Part shown: one piece after another, positions 1 through 7,833 of the stretch
Position numbering within the stretch: position 1 is the first letter of the stretch
Layout of the letters: the number at the start of each line of letters is the position of its first letter
NCBI GenBank assembly: GCA_049841135.1
Contig: JASGHK010000005.1
Coordinates: 2,232,001 to 2,296,000, forward strand
Direction of reading: 5' to 3'
Length of the DNA stretch: 64,000 nucleotides
From: JACRCT01 sp049841135
GTDB lineage: Bacteria > Myxococcota > Myxococcia > Myxococcales > UBA5297
Position numbers and translations under genes: made by a program
The notes under the pieces: generated by a model
What the model saw: only the letters and a program-made list of their open reading frames with translations
Database searches by the model: none
What the model was told of the DNA's origin: nothing

Positions 1-871
1 GTCCAGCCTCAGCGACAGCTCGATGACGCTCACGGTCGCCTCGAAGCCCGGCTTGGAGTCGCGGAAGACCCGGTAGCAGATCTTGCGGGCGAGCGGCTTG
101 GCCCGGGCGTCGGGGATCGCCTTGCCCAGCGCGAGGAGGAGCTCGTCGACCCTCTTCGCCGGGGTCCTCGACAGGTTCTCCAGCACGGTCTCCAGCTCGT
201 CGGCCAGCGCATTGGCGCTGGGGACGAGCGCCTGGAGCGCCTTGCGGCTCGCCGGGGAGGCCGCCTTCTGGACCTTCGCCAGGAGGGCGGCGACGGCCTT
301 CGGGTCGTCGAGGTCCTTGACGTAGGCCGTCAGGCGCTTGAGCAGCGCTGCCTCCGTCTTGCCGCGGGCGCCCGCGAAGGCCGGAGCGAAGAGCACGTCC
401 ATCCCGTCTCCCTTGGCGCGCAGCGCGCCGTCGTCGCACTTCGTCAGCAGCGCCGCGAGGGCGTCGGGGCCGAGCTTGAGGAAGACCTTGTCGATGAGCT
501 GGTCGAAGGTCGTCTTCTCCCAGAGACGGTGACCGGGGTCGTAGTCCTTGCACGCGGCCTGGAAGGACTTCACCAGCTGGCCCTGGGACGCAGCGTCGCG
601 GCGGCACAGCTCGGTGGCGGCCGCCAGCGCTGCGGCGAAGTCGTCGTCGACGGTGCGGAAGCCCGCCTGGAACAGCGCGAGCAGCGCCTTGGGAGACAGC
701 TTCGCGGCGTGCTTCGCGACGGCGCGGTCGAGCGCCGGGATTCTTGGGGCCGCGGGCGCCGAAGGCCTCGCCCAGGCTCTTCGCCTTCGGGAGCGAGGCC
801 AGGGCCTTCTCGAGGTCCGAGAGGGAGCCGGACTTCAGCAGGTGGGCGAGGTCGGCGGTCTTGGGGGGCAT
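1..871 (-). CDS. Alpha-helical protein of unknown function, partial, one frame break
   Basis: I do not recognise the family. The ATG at 871 opens a frame beginning MPPKTADLAHLLKSG. After about 43 codons the sense reading moves to another frame at 739-743 (GAATC on the coding strand). Removing one A there gives GPKIPALDRAVAKHAAK and a frame that stays open to the left edge of the window, about 290 residues, so the 3' end is missing. The product is rich in Ala, Leu and Lys with evenly spaced amphipathic helices, which suggests a HEAT-like or other helical-repeat fold (inference). No signal peptide or membrane segment is seen. It lies 95 bp downstream of the sulfotransferase gene on the same strand, so it could be a distal member of that operon. 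The break has the same signature as ten others in the window and is probably a sequence error. Confidence 0.7.
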   Translation of the reverse strand, partial: MPPKTADLAHLLKSGSLSDLEKALASLPKAKSLGEAFGARGPKNPGARPRRREARREAVSQGAARAVPGGLPHRRRRLRRSAGGRHRAVPPRRCVPGPAGEVLPGRVQGLRPRSPSLGEDDLRPAHRQGLPQARPRRPRGAADEVRRRRAARQGRRDGRALRSGLRGRPRQDGGSAAQAPDGLRQGPRRPEGRRRPPGEGPEGGLPGEPQGAPGARPQRQCAGRRAGDRAGEPVEDPGEEGRRAPPRAGQGDPRRPGQAARPQDLLPGLPRLQAGLRGDRERHRAVAEAG

Positions 872-966
872 GAGTGTCTCCGCAAAGCACTAAAAAGTGA
901 GGCGCGCAGAATGCAGGCGTGCCGCGGCGCTGGCAACGTTCGAATGGGAATGAGCCAGGACCAGCC

Positions 967-1959
967 TCACCGCCCGAGCCGCACGGCTTCGAGCCGCGCA
1001 TGGACCGGTTCGGCGAAGGCGCGGGACGCCTGGCGCAGCTCGGGCGAGGCCTCCCGCCGCCTCTGCTCGGAGTCGGCGACGAACCTCTGACCCGGCTCCT
1101 TGGCATGGAAGCGGGAGACCTCGGCCATCCGTTGGGAAATCTCGGCAGTGCGCGGGATGCGGAAATGGTCGAAGAGGCGGGCTTCGACCGCGCCCGGGAG
1201 CTCGCCGTAGTCGACGAGGAGGCCGCCGCCCGCGGCCAGGGCCTCGAGGGCCGCCTCGCCCATCGACGCGAGCACCTTGGCGCGGTGGACCTCGGGGGGG
1301 CGCTCCAAGACCTCCTGCAGCTCCCAGCCGAAGAGCCTCGGCTCGAGCGCGCCGGGGAGCATCTGGGCGCCCGCCAGCTTCTCGTGCGAGGCGAGCACCT
1401 CGAGCGGATCCCGGTACACGAAGGTCCACGGCGCCTCGGGAAAGGCCTCGCGCACCAGGTCCCAGAGACGCACGTGCCAGGACTCGAGCTTGAGGAACAC
1501 CCGGTTTCGGCCCGTGGCCCGGGCCAGCGCCCACACCAGCGCCCGCAGGTGCAGCACCTGCCACGACCGCGTCGCCTCCGGGACCGTCAGGTGGCTGCGC
1601 AGGAGAAAGTCGACCGGCGGGGCTTCCGACAGGACCAGGTGCTCGTCGCTGGCTGCGGCGAGCATCCGCGAGACGAGCGTCGAGCCGCAGCGCGACCAGT
1701 GGAAGATGAGCCCGGCCACCTCCGGCTCCGTGGCCTGGCCCGCTGGCGCCGCCGCCCGCGCGAGCAGGGTGTCGATGGGGGTCTGCCGTCGCCGAGAGCC
1801 GACCTCCGGGTCGGCCATCGCCGTGAGCAGCGCGTCCGTGAAGAAGGGCTCGGTGAAGCGGGTGCGCCCCACCGGCTGCCAGGTGACCATCGCCTGGCCG
1901 TCCCTGAAGGCGATCCGCGCCGGGAGCCAGCCGCTGAGGTCTTCCGGGGGCGGGGCCAC
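967..1959 (-). CDS. Sulfotransferase family protein
   Basis: About 330 residues. A P-loop-like 5'-phosphosulfate-binding motif, FHWSRCGSTLVSRML, lies near residues 86-100, and a 3'-phosphate-binding segment, FVYRDPLEVLASH, lies near residue 190. Both are typical of PAPS-dependent sulfotransferases, which move sulfate from PAPS to hydroxyls or amines of glycans, lipids or proteins. The 80 residues before the P-loop contain FRDGQAMVTWQPVG and form an extra domain I cannot assign. No signal peptide is seen, so it should act in the cytoplasm. The GTG at 1959 is chosen because it follows the stop of the acetyltransferase gene by 11 bp; no strong ribosome site is visible, so the start is uncertain. 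It is the last clear gene of the six-gene operon that begins with the collagen-like lipoprotein, so its substrate may be a component of that surface structure or a carrier glycan (inference). Confidence 0.85.
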   Translation of the reverse strand: MAPPPEDLSGWLPARIAFRDGQAMVTWQPVGRTRFTEPFFTDALLTAMADPEVGSRRRQTPIDTLLARAAAPAGQATEPEVAGLIFHWSRCGSTLVSRMLAAASDEHLVLSEAPPVDFLLRSHLTVPEATRSWQVLHLRALVWALARATGRNRVFLKLESWHVRLWDLVREAFPEAPWTFVYRDPLEVLASHEKLAGAQMLPGALEPRLFGWELQEVLERPPEVHRAKVLASMGEAALEALAAGGGLLVDYGELPGAVEARLFDHFRIPRTAEISQRMAEVSRFHAKEPGQRFVADSEQRRREASPELRQASRAFAEPVHARLEAVRLGR

Positions 1960-1970
1960 GGCGCTGCCGA

Positions 1971-2501
1971 TCAGGGAAGGGCCTGGCCGGTCATCTCGAA
2001 CTGCAGCTCGGTCTCGCCGCAGTCCTTGAAGCCCGCCCGGCGGTAGAGGTTGCGCGCCCGGTTCCACTTGAAGACCCGGAAGGCGAAGGGCAGGCCCAGC
2101 GCGGCGGCCTCGCGCTTGAGCGCGTGCAGCACCCGGCCGCCGTAGCCCCGGCAGCGGAGCTCGGGGAGGATGGCGAAGTCCACGCCGAACAGCCGCGCTG
2201 GCTGCCGGTCGACCACCACCCGCCCAATCGGCCGCCCATCGAGGAGGATCAGCCGGTGCTCGGCCGCCGGGAAGGTCTCGGCGCGGCTGGCCTGCTCCAG
2301 GCGCCACTGGTCGGCCACCAGCGCCTCGAGGACCGGCTCGGGCAGCCCCATCGGCAGGAACTCCTCGCGGCGGGTGGCCAGGTACAGCTTCGCCAGGAAC
2401 TCCGCGTCGTCCTTGCCCGAGAGCCTCACCGCCAGGACCGGACCTGAAGCGCCTGCGGTCGCGCCGCTCTCGGGGATGACCTGCAGGGTGCTTGGGTCCA
2501 T
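1971..2501 (-). CDS. GNAT family N-acetyltransferase
   Basis: A 176-residue single-domain acetyltransferase. The segment FAILPELRCRGYGGRVLHAL matches the acetyl-CoA-binding motif A of the GNAT fold (R/Q-x-x-G-x-G/A). It is followed by ALGLPFAFRVFKWNRARNLY and YRRAGFKDCGETELQFEM, typical of the last strands, where a small 'lateral position, then R-x-G-F' pattern is common. The ATG at 2501 is preferred to the adjacent GTG at 2504 because GAGGAG sits seven bases before it. The gene is 54 bp after the DUF6916 gene and 11 bp before the sulfotransferase gene, all on the same strand. The family acetylates amines of small molecules or protein N-termini; the substrate cannot be read from sequence, but the position suggests modification of a product of the same operon (inference). 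Confidence 0.88.
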   Translation of the reverse strand: MDPSTLQVIPESGATAGASGPVLAVRLSGKDDAEFLAKLYLATRREEFLPMGLPEPVLEALVADQWRLEQASRAETFPAAEHRLILLDGRPIGRVVVDRQPARLFGVDFAILPELRCRGYGGRVLHALKREAAALGLPFAFRVFKWNRARNLYRRAGFKDCGETELQFEMTGQALP

Positions 2502-2555
2502 CACTTCGCTCCTCGCCGCCGGGGGCTGGCGCTCACGCGCGGACGGCTCGGGCCA

Positions 2556-2873
2556 CTAGCTGAAGACCGCCTGGAAGCACCGGCCCAGCTCGTCGGGACC
2601 GACGTCGACGAAGAACACCTCGAGACGTCCCAGGTCCGGGTGGCGCAGGCCGAGAATCCCCTGCGGCACCGGAGCGCCGGCGGGGAGGCGCAGGGTGATG
2701 GAGAAGGGGCAGCGCGTGGCCTTCGGCGCGCGGTAGCGCGGGGTCTCGGTCACGTCGATGAGCGGCACCTCGAGGCTCTGCGCGGGGCCGAGCTCGAGGG
2801 TGAAGGGCTGGCCCAGCAGCGGGCGGAAGTCCTCCGCGGTCAGGCTCGCCAGGGTCTTGGGCTCGCTCTCCAT
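2556..2873 (-). CDS. DUF6916 domain protein
   Basis: A 105-residue protein that fits the DUF6916 pattern over its whole length: SLTAEDFRPLLGQPFTLEL at the N-terminus, a central R-x-x-x-P-FSI-LR block (residues about 55-66), then VPQGILGLRHPDLGRLEVFF and a C-terminal FQAVFS. The family is small, probably a beta sandwich, and of unknown function; as I recall it is often encoded next to phage-tail-collar (microcystin-dependent protein-like) genes, as here. The ATG at 2873 follows the stop of the NHL gene by five bases, so the two are probably translationally coupled. No signal peptide is seen, so it may be an intracellular chaperone or adaptor for the exported partners (inference). Confidence 0.8.
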   Translation of the reverse strand: MESEPKTLASLTAEDFRPLLGQPFTLELGPAQSLEVPLIDVTETPRYRAPKATRCPFSITLRLPAGAPVPQGILGLRHPDLGRLEVFFVDVGPDELGRCFQAVFS

Positions 2874-2878
2874 CGGAC

Positions 2879-3745
2879 TCAGCTGTGGAGGCTGATGTGC
2901 GCCCGGCCATCGGGGAAGAAGGCCAGCCAGGCCGGCGCGCCGCCCTGCGGACGGTGGCGCTCGACGAAGCGGCCCGCGGCGTCGAACACGTGCACGTGGC
3001 CGCCGACGGGGTCGGCAATCCACGCGCGGCCGGCGGCGTCGAAGCGGATGCAGCTGGGGGCCCGGAGGCGGCCCTCCTCGGCGCCCCAGCCGCCGTAGCT
3101 CGCCTGGGGACGTCCGTCGGCGCTGAAGACCTGGATGCGCGCGTTGCCGAGGTCGGCGACGTGCAGCAGGCCGTCGGGCGCGAAGGCCAGGCTGGAGGGC
3201 GCGTTCAGCTCGGCGGCGCCCTTGCCCAACGAGCCGAACCGCGCCTGCGGCCGGCCGTCGCGATCGAAGAGCTGCACCCGGTGGTTGAAGGTGTCGGCCA
3301 CCACCAGCCGGTCCGCCCGCTCCGCCAGATCGCGGGGGCCGCGCAGCTCGGCTGCGCCGCTTCCCGTCGAGCCGAAGGCGAGGCCCAGGGAGCCGTCCGC
3401 GGCGTAGGTCCGCACCCGGTCGGCGCCCCACTCCAGGACGCGAAGGCTGCCGTCAGTCGACTCCGCCAGCGACACCGGGGCGTTCAGCTCGCCGCGCAGC
3501 AGGCCGCGCTCCGTGCCGTCCGGCGCCCGGAGCTCGACCCGGTTTCCCTCGGAGACCACGTCGTAGAGCGTGCCGCTGCCCCCGATGAAGCGCCGGGCCC
3601 AGGCGCGCCGCGCCGCTGGTCCGGGGACCGCCCCGAGCGACGCCACGCCGCTCTTCTCGTCGCGCAGGGCGCGAGGCAGCAGCTCCGCCAGGGCGAGCGA
3701 GGCGCCGCCGAGGACGGCCAGCTCGAGGAATTCGCGCCGTTTCAC
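2879..3745 (-). CDS. Tat-exported NHL-repeat propeller protein
   Basis: 288 residues. The N-terminus MKRREFLELAVLGGASLALA has the twin-arginine pattern (RREFL) followed by a hydrophobic stretch, so the folded protein is probably sent out by Tat. From about residue 65 to the end the sequence is built of NHL-type blades, with recurring ADTFNHRVQLFD, ADLGNARIQVF and ADPVGGHVHVFD, each preceded by a P-x-x-L/I-x-F segment and a D-G turn. About five or six blades fit, enough for a propeller. The GTG at 3745 is used, with GAGG six to seven bases upstream. NHL propellers are binding scaffolds for proteins, peptides or glycans. The gene lies 12 bp after the tail-collar gene and 5 bp before DUF6916, so the three are probably made together. 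Confidence 0.85.
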   Translation of the reverse strand: MKRREFLELAVLGGASLALAELLPRALRDEKSGVASLGAVPGPAARRAWARRFIGGSGTLYDVVSEGNRVELRAPDGTERGLLRGELNAPVSLAESTDGSLRVLEWGADRVRTYAADGSLGLAFGSTGSGAAELRGPRDLAERADRLVVADTFNHRVQLFDRDGRPQARFGSLGKGAAELNAPSSLAFAPDGLLHVADLGNARIQVFSADGRPQASYGGWGAEEGRLRAPSCIRFDAAGRAWIADPVGGHVHVFDAAGRFVERHRPQGGAPAWLAFFPDGRAHISLHS

Positions 3746-3757
3746 GGATGACCTCGT

Positions 3758-4258
3758 CTAGTTGCGCGACGGGAAGATTCCCTGGATGGCGATGCAGAAG
3801 TTGAGGACCAGGTACGGCGGCATGATGGAGAACGGGTTGTTCGAACCGGCGCCCCCGGTCGGAGCCATGGCCGTGTCGGCAGGCATCCCGTAGGCGCCGC
3901 CCACCGCTGGAGCCGCGCTCGCCGGGCTGTCCGCCAGGGCCTGGGAGCTGCTGCCCGTCATCGGGTGGGTGTGGAAGGGCAGGTTGCTCGAGAGCAGAGT
4001 GGCACTCTCGGTGCCGGACATCTCGCCCAGGGTCCGGTTGTTGAGCCCCTGGCCCTGGCCCTGGTGGATGGGGACCCGGCCCTGGAGGTTGGGCAGGGCG
4101 AAGGTGGTCTGGCCGTTGCCGCCGTAGGTGGTGCCCAGGAGCGAGAAGAGGGCGGTGTTCTGGGCGATGGAGAGGAGCTGCCCATTGCAGAAGGCGTATC
4201 CGCGTGGGGCGAAGTTGAAGCCGGCGATGATGATCTGCCCGATGAAGGGTTCAGCCAT
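3758..4258 (-). CDS. Phage tail collar domain protein (microcystin-dependent protein-like)
   Basis: A 166-residue protein that matches the tail-collar/MdpB-like family along its length: MAEPFIGQIIIAGFNFAPRG at the start, then FCNGQLLSIAQNTALFSLLG, TTYGGNGQTTFALPNLQGRV, a His-rich PFHTHPM segment near residue 97 and a C-terminal NPFSIMPPYLVLNFCIAIQG. In phages this domain sits at the tail-fibre attachment point. Chromosomal copies without phage genes occur widely in bacteria and their role is poorly known. No other phage structural, lysis or integrase gene is near, so this is not a prophage fragment. AGGAG lies seven bases before the ATG at 4258. It follows the collagen-like lipoprotein gene by 39 bp. 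No signal peptide is visible, so either it leaves the cell by an unknown route or stays inside. Confidence 0.92.
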   Translation of the reverse strand: MAEPFIGQIIIAGFNFAPRGYAFCNGQLLSIAQNTALFSLLGTTYGGNGQTTFALPNLQGRVPIHQGQGQGLNNRTLGEMSGTESATLLSSNLPFHTHPMTGSSSQALADSPASAAPAVGGAYGMPADTAMAPTGGAGSNNPFSIMPPYLVLNFCIAIQGIFPSRN

Positions 4259-4297
4259 GGGTCATCTCCTGACGAGAAGAGAGGTTGCGGCCCGGCG

Positions 4298-5869
4298 CTA
4301 CGGCAGGACCAACGGCGGAGTGATGGAGGCGGGCAGGCCGACCGCGGTCTGCGCGACCGTGGTCAGGCTCCAGCCGTAGAGGTTCGGCAGGCCCGGCGAG
4401 CCGACGCAGCCGGGGTTCTCCACGGCGGAGGCGGTGATGGCGGCCGAGGTGACCGAGCCGTTGGTGACGGTGCCGGAGGGGACGTAGAGCAGGGTCGAGG
4501 CGGCCGAGCGCACCACCGACTTGGCGGCCATCGTCTTGGCGCTGTTGCCGGAGTTCAGGTACGGGGTGCTGCCGGGGCAGCTCGCGCTCCACCGAATCTG
4601 CGCCGGGACCACCACGCCGTTCCAGCCGATGGTCACCACGTGCTGGGTGGAGGTCGTCACGGTCACGCCCTTGTTGGTGACGCCCGCCAGGCGCCCGAGC
4701 ACGACGCCGGCGGAGTCGCGCACGTCGCTGGCCGGGCCCTGCGCGCCGGTCGGGCCCGTGGGACCGGTCGCTCCGGCAGCACCGGTCAGACCTGTCAGAC
4801 CCGTCAGGCCGATGTCGCCCTTGGGGCCCTGGCTGCCGGTCGGGCCGGTGGGACCGGCGGCGCCGACGGAGCCCTGCGGACCGGTGGGGCCGACGTTGCC
4901 CTGGAGGCCCTGGCTGCCGGTGGGGCCGATGGGGCCGGTGGCGCCGATTGCACCCTGCGGACCGGTGGGGCCGACGTTGCCCTGGAGGCCCTGGCTGCCG
5001 GTGGGGCCGATGGGGCCGGTGGCGCCGATTGCACCCTGCGGGCCGGTGGGGCCGACGTTGCCCTGGAGGCCCTGGCTGCCGGTGGGGCCGATGGGGCCAG
5101 CGGCGCCGGTCGCGCCCTGCGGACCGGTGGGGCCGAGGTCGCCCTGCAGACCCTGGATGCCGGTGGGGCCGGTCGGGCCAGCGGCGCCGGTCGCGCCCTG
5201 CGGTCCGGTGGGGCCGAGGTCGCCCTTGGGGCCCTGAATGCCGTCGGGACCCATCGGGCCGGTGGGACCGGTCAACCCAATCTCTCCTTGGATGCCAGGA
5301 GCGCCGGTCGGACCGACGGGTCCCGGCTCGCCCTGAAGCCCCTGGAGGCCTTGCGGTCCGGTCGGGCCGGGAGGGCCACCCTCGGGGCCGGTCGGTCCCT
5401 GGGGCCCGGTGGGGCCGGGATCGCCGGGGTCGCCCTTGGGGCCGGTGGGCCCGGCGGCGCCCGCCTCGCCAGCACAGGCGTAGGTGACGGTCCCATCGGC
5501 GGCCGTGAAGCGGCTGCCGCCGGACGGGCACGTCGAGTCGCCGGGAGCCACGGTCTCAGCCGCCACCGCCTCACCCGGGAGGCCCTGGTCGCCGGTCGGT
5601 CCCAGCGCGCCGGTGGCGCCCGCGGGTCCGCTCGGGCCGGGAGCGCCGTTCGCTCCGGCGGCGCCGGGTGCGCCGTTGCAGGCGAAGCTGACCTGATCGC
5701 CCGCGATGAGCTTGGTGCCGCCCAGCGGGCAGTCCGAGTCGCCGATGGCGAGCTGCACGACGGTGATGAGAGAGCCGCCGTCCGAAGTCCCCAACTGCCC
5801 GGTCTCGCATCCGGCCGCAGCGAGCAACGCGCCGAGGCACAGCACGCGGTGGTTCAAGTCACGAAGCAT
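4298..5869 (-). CDS. Collagen-like lipoprotein
   Basis: 523 residues. The N-terminus MLRDLNHRVLCLGALLAAAG followed by Cys is a lipoprotein signal (lipobox LAAAGC). Two copies of a short module with GDSxCPxGGxxxxAxD and a terminal Cys (residues about 48-75 and 125-160) flank a first Gly-X-Y stretch. A main Gly-X-Y region of roughly 240 residues follows, rich in GPTGPQG and GLQG, and then a globular C-terminal domain of about 155 residues. Collagen-like regions form triple helices, so a trimeric surface fibre anchored by lipid is likely. GGAAGG lies before the ATG at 5867-5869. It is the first gene of a tight minus-strand operon (collar, NHL, DUF6916, GNAT, sulfotransferase). Codon-level repeats of 81 bp (4901-5143) show recent internal duplication, so fibre length may vary between strains. 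Confidence 0.92.
   Translation of the reverse strand: MLRDLNHRVLCLGALLAAAGCETGQLGTSDGGSLITVVQLAIGDSDCPLGGTKLIAGDQVSFACNGAPGAAGANGAPGPSGPAGATGALGPTGDQGLPGEAVAAETVAPGDSTCPSGGSRFTAADGTVTYACAGEAGAAGPTGPKGDPGDPGPTGPQGPTGPEGGPPGPTGPQGLQGLQGEPGPVGPTGAPGIQGEIGLTGPTGPMGPDGIQGPKGDLGPTGPQGATGAAGPTGPTGIQGLQGDLGPTGPQGATGAAGPIGPTGSQGLQGNVGPTGPQGAIGATGPIGPTGSQGLQGNVGPTGPQGAIGATGPIGPTGSQGLQGNVGPTGPQGSVGAAGPTGPTGSQGPKGDIGLTGLTGLTGAAGATGPTGPTGAQGPASDVRDSAGVVLGRLAGVTNKGVTVTTSTQHVVTIGWNGVVVPAQIRWSASCPGSTPYLNSGNSAKTMAAKSVVRSAASTLLYVPSGTVTNGSVTSAAITASAVENPGCVGSPGLPNLYGWSLTTVAQTAVGLPASITPPLVLP
4901..5143. repeat. Three tandem 81-bp units in the collagen region
   Basis: Units start at 4901, 4982 and 5063, each with CTGGAGGCCCTGGCTGCCGG. 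The first two are nearly identical and the third has drifted at its end. Each encodes 27 residues of Gly-X-Y sequence (nine triplets), so gain or loss of a unit keeps both the reading frame and the triplet register. Confidence 0.9.
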
Positions 5870-6016
5870 TGGCACCCTTCCGGTCCGGTCGAATTGCAGA
5901 GCGGCGGAGTGTACTGGCGGCCTACTGGCACGGCAATGGGTAGTACGAGCCCTCGGCAGTCCCACCCAGCGGGGGGCCGCGCTTGGCCCCAGCCTCCACC
6001 CTTCGGCTCGGGGCGC

Positions 6017-7732
6017 TCAGCGGTCGCGGACGACGACCTCGGTGAGCATCGCCGCCGCCTTCGCCAGCGGTCCGTGGTCGAAGCCTTTCCCCGGGCAGAT
6101 CTCGAGCCGCGCGAGCCTGCCGGCCGGAATCCCCGCGAAGCTCTGCGCCACTCCGTCGTGTGGCGTGAAGCCGAAGTAGGGAGGGGGCCGGCTCTTCTCG
6201 AGGGTGAGGACGGCGGTCGGCTTCCCGTTCTTGGGGAAGGTGAAGGTCACCAGCGTCCCCACCAGGCGCAGGCGGATCTCCGGGATGCGGCACGAGGCGG
6301 CCTCGAGGTCTGCCAAAAGCTCCGCGAGCGCGGTCGGGCCCCAGTCGTGGTCGTCTTTGCGGGAGTACGGCTGCCAGGACCCGCCGTAGTCGAGCGGCGG
6401 CAGCGTCACGCGCGTCAGCCGCTTCGCGAGAGGGCTGCCCCACAGCCAGCGCGAATCGCGCGTGTAGCCGTGCAGCGCCAGCTCCCGGAGGGCGGGAAGC
6501 CCGGGGGCCTCGGAGGCGGCGAGCACGGCCTGCGCGGCGGCCGCGTCGTCGCTCCCGGTCCAGCAGGCGATCGCCTCGAGGTGCGTGAAGGGCTCGTGCC
6601 TGGCCAGCGCGGCGACGGTCGAGAGACGCACCACCGCGTCGCTCTTCGAGGACTGGAGCTTCTCGGGGCTGGCGTCCAGGCGCCGGAGCGCGCGCATCGG
6701 CGAGCCGGTGAGCACCTCCGCCGGGACCGCGCCCTCGAGGTACTCGACGGTGGCCCAGAGTGGCACTCCGAGGGCGCCGTCGGCGTCCACCTTCTTCTTG
6801 GCGAAGTACTCGCACGAGGCCAGGAAGCCGCGCTCGAACCGGACGCTCTTCTTGAGCACCACGTTGGCGAGGGGCCCGAGCCAGGCGCCCAGGTGCTTGT
6901 TGAGCAGCGCCTTCTCGCGGGCCTCCTCCTTGGCTTCGAGCCCACCCGCGCGCCGCTTGAACTGCAGCGCGATGAGCTCGCCTCGCGGGTCGCCCTTCTC
7001 CTGCAGCCGGTCGGCGAGCACCTGGCGCGGGCCGTCGTCCTCCGGGTGCGCGAGCACCTGCGCCAGCAGGTCCTCCCCGGTCGCATCGGTCTTGGAGGCC
7101 GACGCCGGAGCGGCGCTCGCCGCTTCGAGGCGCGCGAGCGCGGTGAGGTCCTCGCCGCCCAGCGGCCGGTGGAGCGAGGCGAGCTCCTTCTTCAGCGCCG
7201 GCAGCGCCGCCGCCACGCCGCTCTCGAAGACCTCGCCGATGGTCGCCGCGCCCAGCCGCTCCGCGAAGGTGCCGGCGCACGGCTCGAGCAGCTCCACGGT
7301 CCGCGGATCGGCGTGGTCGGGCAGCGTCGCGAACAGCCGCTTCCAGAAGAGCTTGCCACCGGTGGACTGGAACGGCGGAGCGAGCACCAGCTTCGTCAGC
7401 GCGAGGGCGACGAGGGGGTTCGGCCGCTGCCCGGCGAGCTTCTCGATCCGCTCGAGCGCCATCGGCGCCTTGTGGCTCGCCAGCGAGGGCAGCAGCACCG
7501 CGAGCTCGGCCGCGGTGGCCTTCGGCGCCTGCGCGAGCCACAGCTCGTGGTGCTTGGCGACGGGCTTGGCCGGCAGCGGCTTCGCCAGCTTCGCGCAGCG
7601 CTCGGCGAGCTTTTCGGCAAGGATGGCCAGGCGGGTGTCCCGCGTGTCGCGCCACAGCTCACAGACGGCTTCGAGCGCGGAGGCGGGGTCGCCCTGCTCG
7701 AGCATGGCCTCGATCGTCGTCAGCGTTGCCAT
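6017..7732 (-). CDS. TIGR02996 domain protein (myxobacterial)
   Basis: 571 residues. A TIGR02996-type segment lies around residues 215-260: LLAQVLAHPEDDGPRQVLAD followed by RLQEKGDPRGELIALQF. This short domain occurs mainly in Myxococcota and Planctomycetes and its role is unknown; the pattern D-x-x-R-x-V-x-AD-x-L-Q-E-x-GDPRGE is very recognisable. The part before it is helical (HEAT-like). The part after it contains short Leu-rich repeat-like strands (LTRVTLPPLDYGG, LRELALHGYT). No signal peptide is seen. The start ATG at 7732 gives MATLTTIEAMLEQGDP. An AT-rich TATATA lies about 68 bp upstream at 7801-7806 and could be a -10 element, but no good -35 is seen. Proteins of this family often occur as several paralogues in one genome. 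Confidence 0.85.
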   Translation of the reverse strand: MATLTTIEAMLEQGDPASALEAVCELWRDTRDTRLAILAEKLAERCAKLAKPLPAKPVAKHHELWLAQAPKATAAELAVLLPSLASHKAPMALERIEKLAGQRPNPLVALALTKLVLAPPFQSTGGKLFWKRLFATLPDHADPRTVELLEPCAGTFAERLGAATIGEVFESGVAAALPALKKELASLHRPLGGEDLTALARLEAASAAPASASKTDATGEDLLAQVLAHPEDDGPRQVLADRLQEKGDPRGELIALQFKRRAGGLEAKEEAREKALLNKHLGAWLGPLANVVLKKSVRFERGFLASCEYFAKKKVDADGALGVPLWATVEYLEGAVPAEVLTGSPMRALRRLDASPEKLQSSKSDAVVRLSTVAALARHEPFTHLEAIACWTGSDDAAAAQAVLAASEAPGLPALRELALHGYTRDSRWLWGSPLAKRLTRVTLPPLDYGGSWQPYSRKDDHDWGPTALAELLADLEAASCRIPEIRLRLVGTLVTFTFPKNGKPTAVLTLEKSRPPPYFGFTPHDGVAQSFAGIPAGRLARLEICPGKGFDHGPLAKAAAMLTEVVVRDR

Positions 7733-7833
7733 GGGGTCCTTTCGTTCGTGCCCACGCGACCGCGCCCAGCACCACCCGCCAGGCCCGCGGCTGGCTCACC
7801 TATATAAGGATGCGGGCGAACCGGTGATGCGGG

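Noticed and set aside
3758..4258. Prophage remnant, because of the tail-collar gene
   Set aside because: No integrase, capsid, lysis or att-like repeat is near. The gene sits in an operon with unrelated bacterial genes.
7801..7806. TATATA as a firm promoter for the TIGR02996 gene
   Set aside because: No matching -35 is seen at the right distance, and a single AT-rich hexamer is weak evidence.
3965..7807. 1280-residue plus-strand open frame
   Set aside because: It is the antisense shadow of the collar, collagen and TIGR02996 genes in GC-rich DNA. The composition is Arg/Gly/Ala-rich and lacks a ribosome site.
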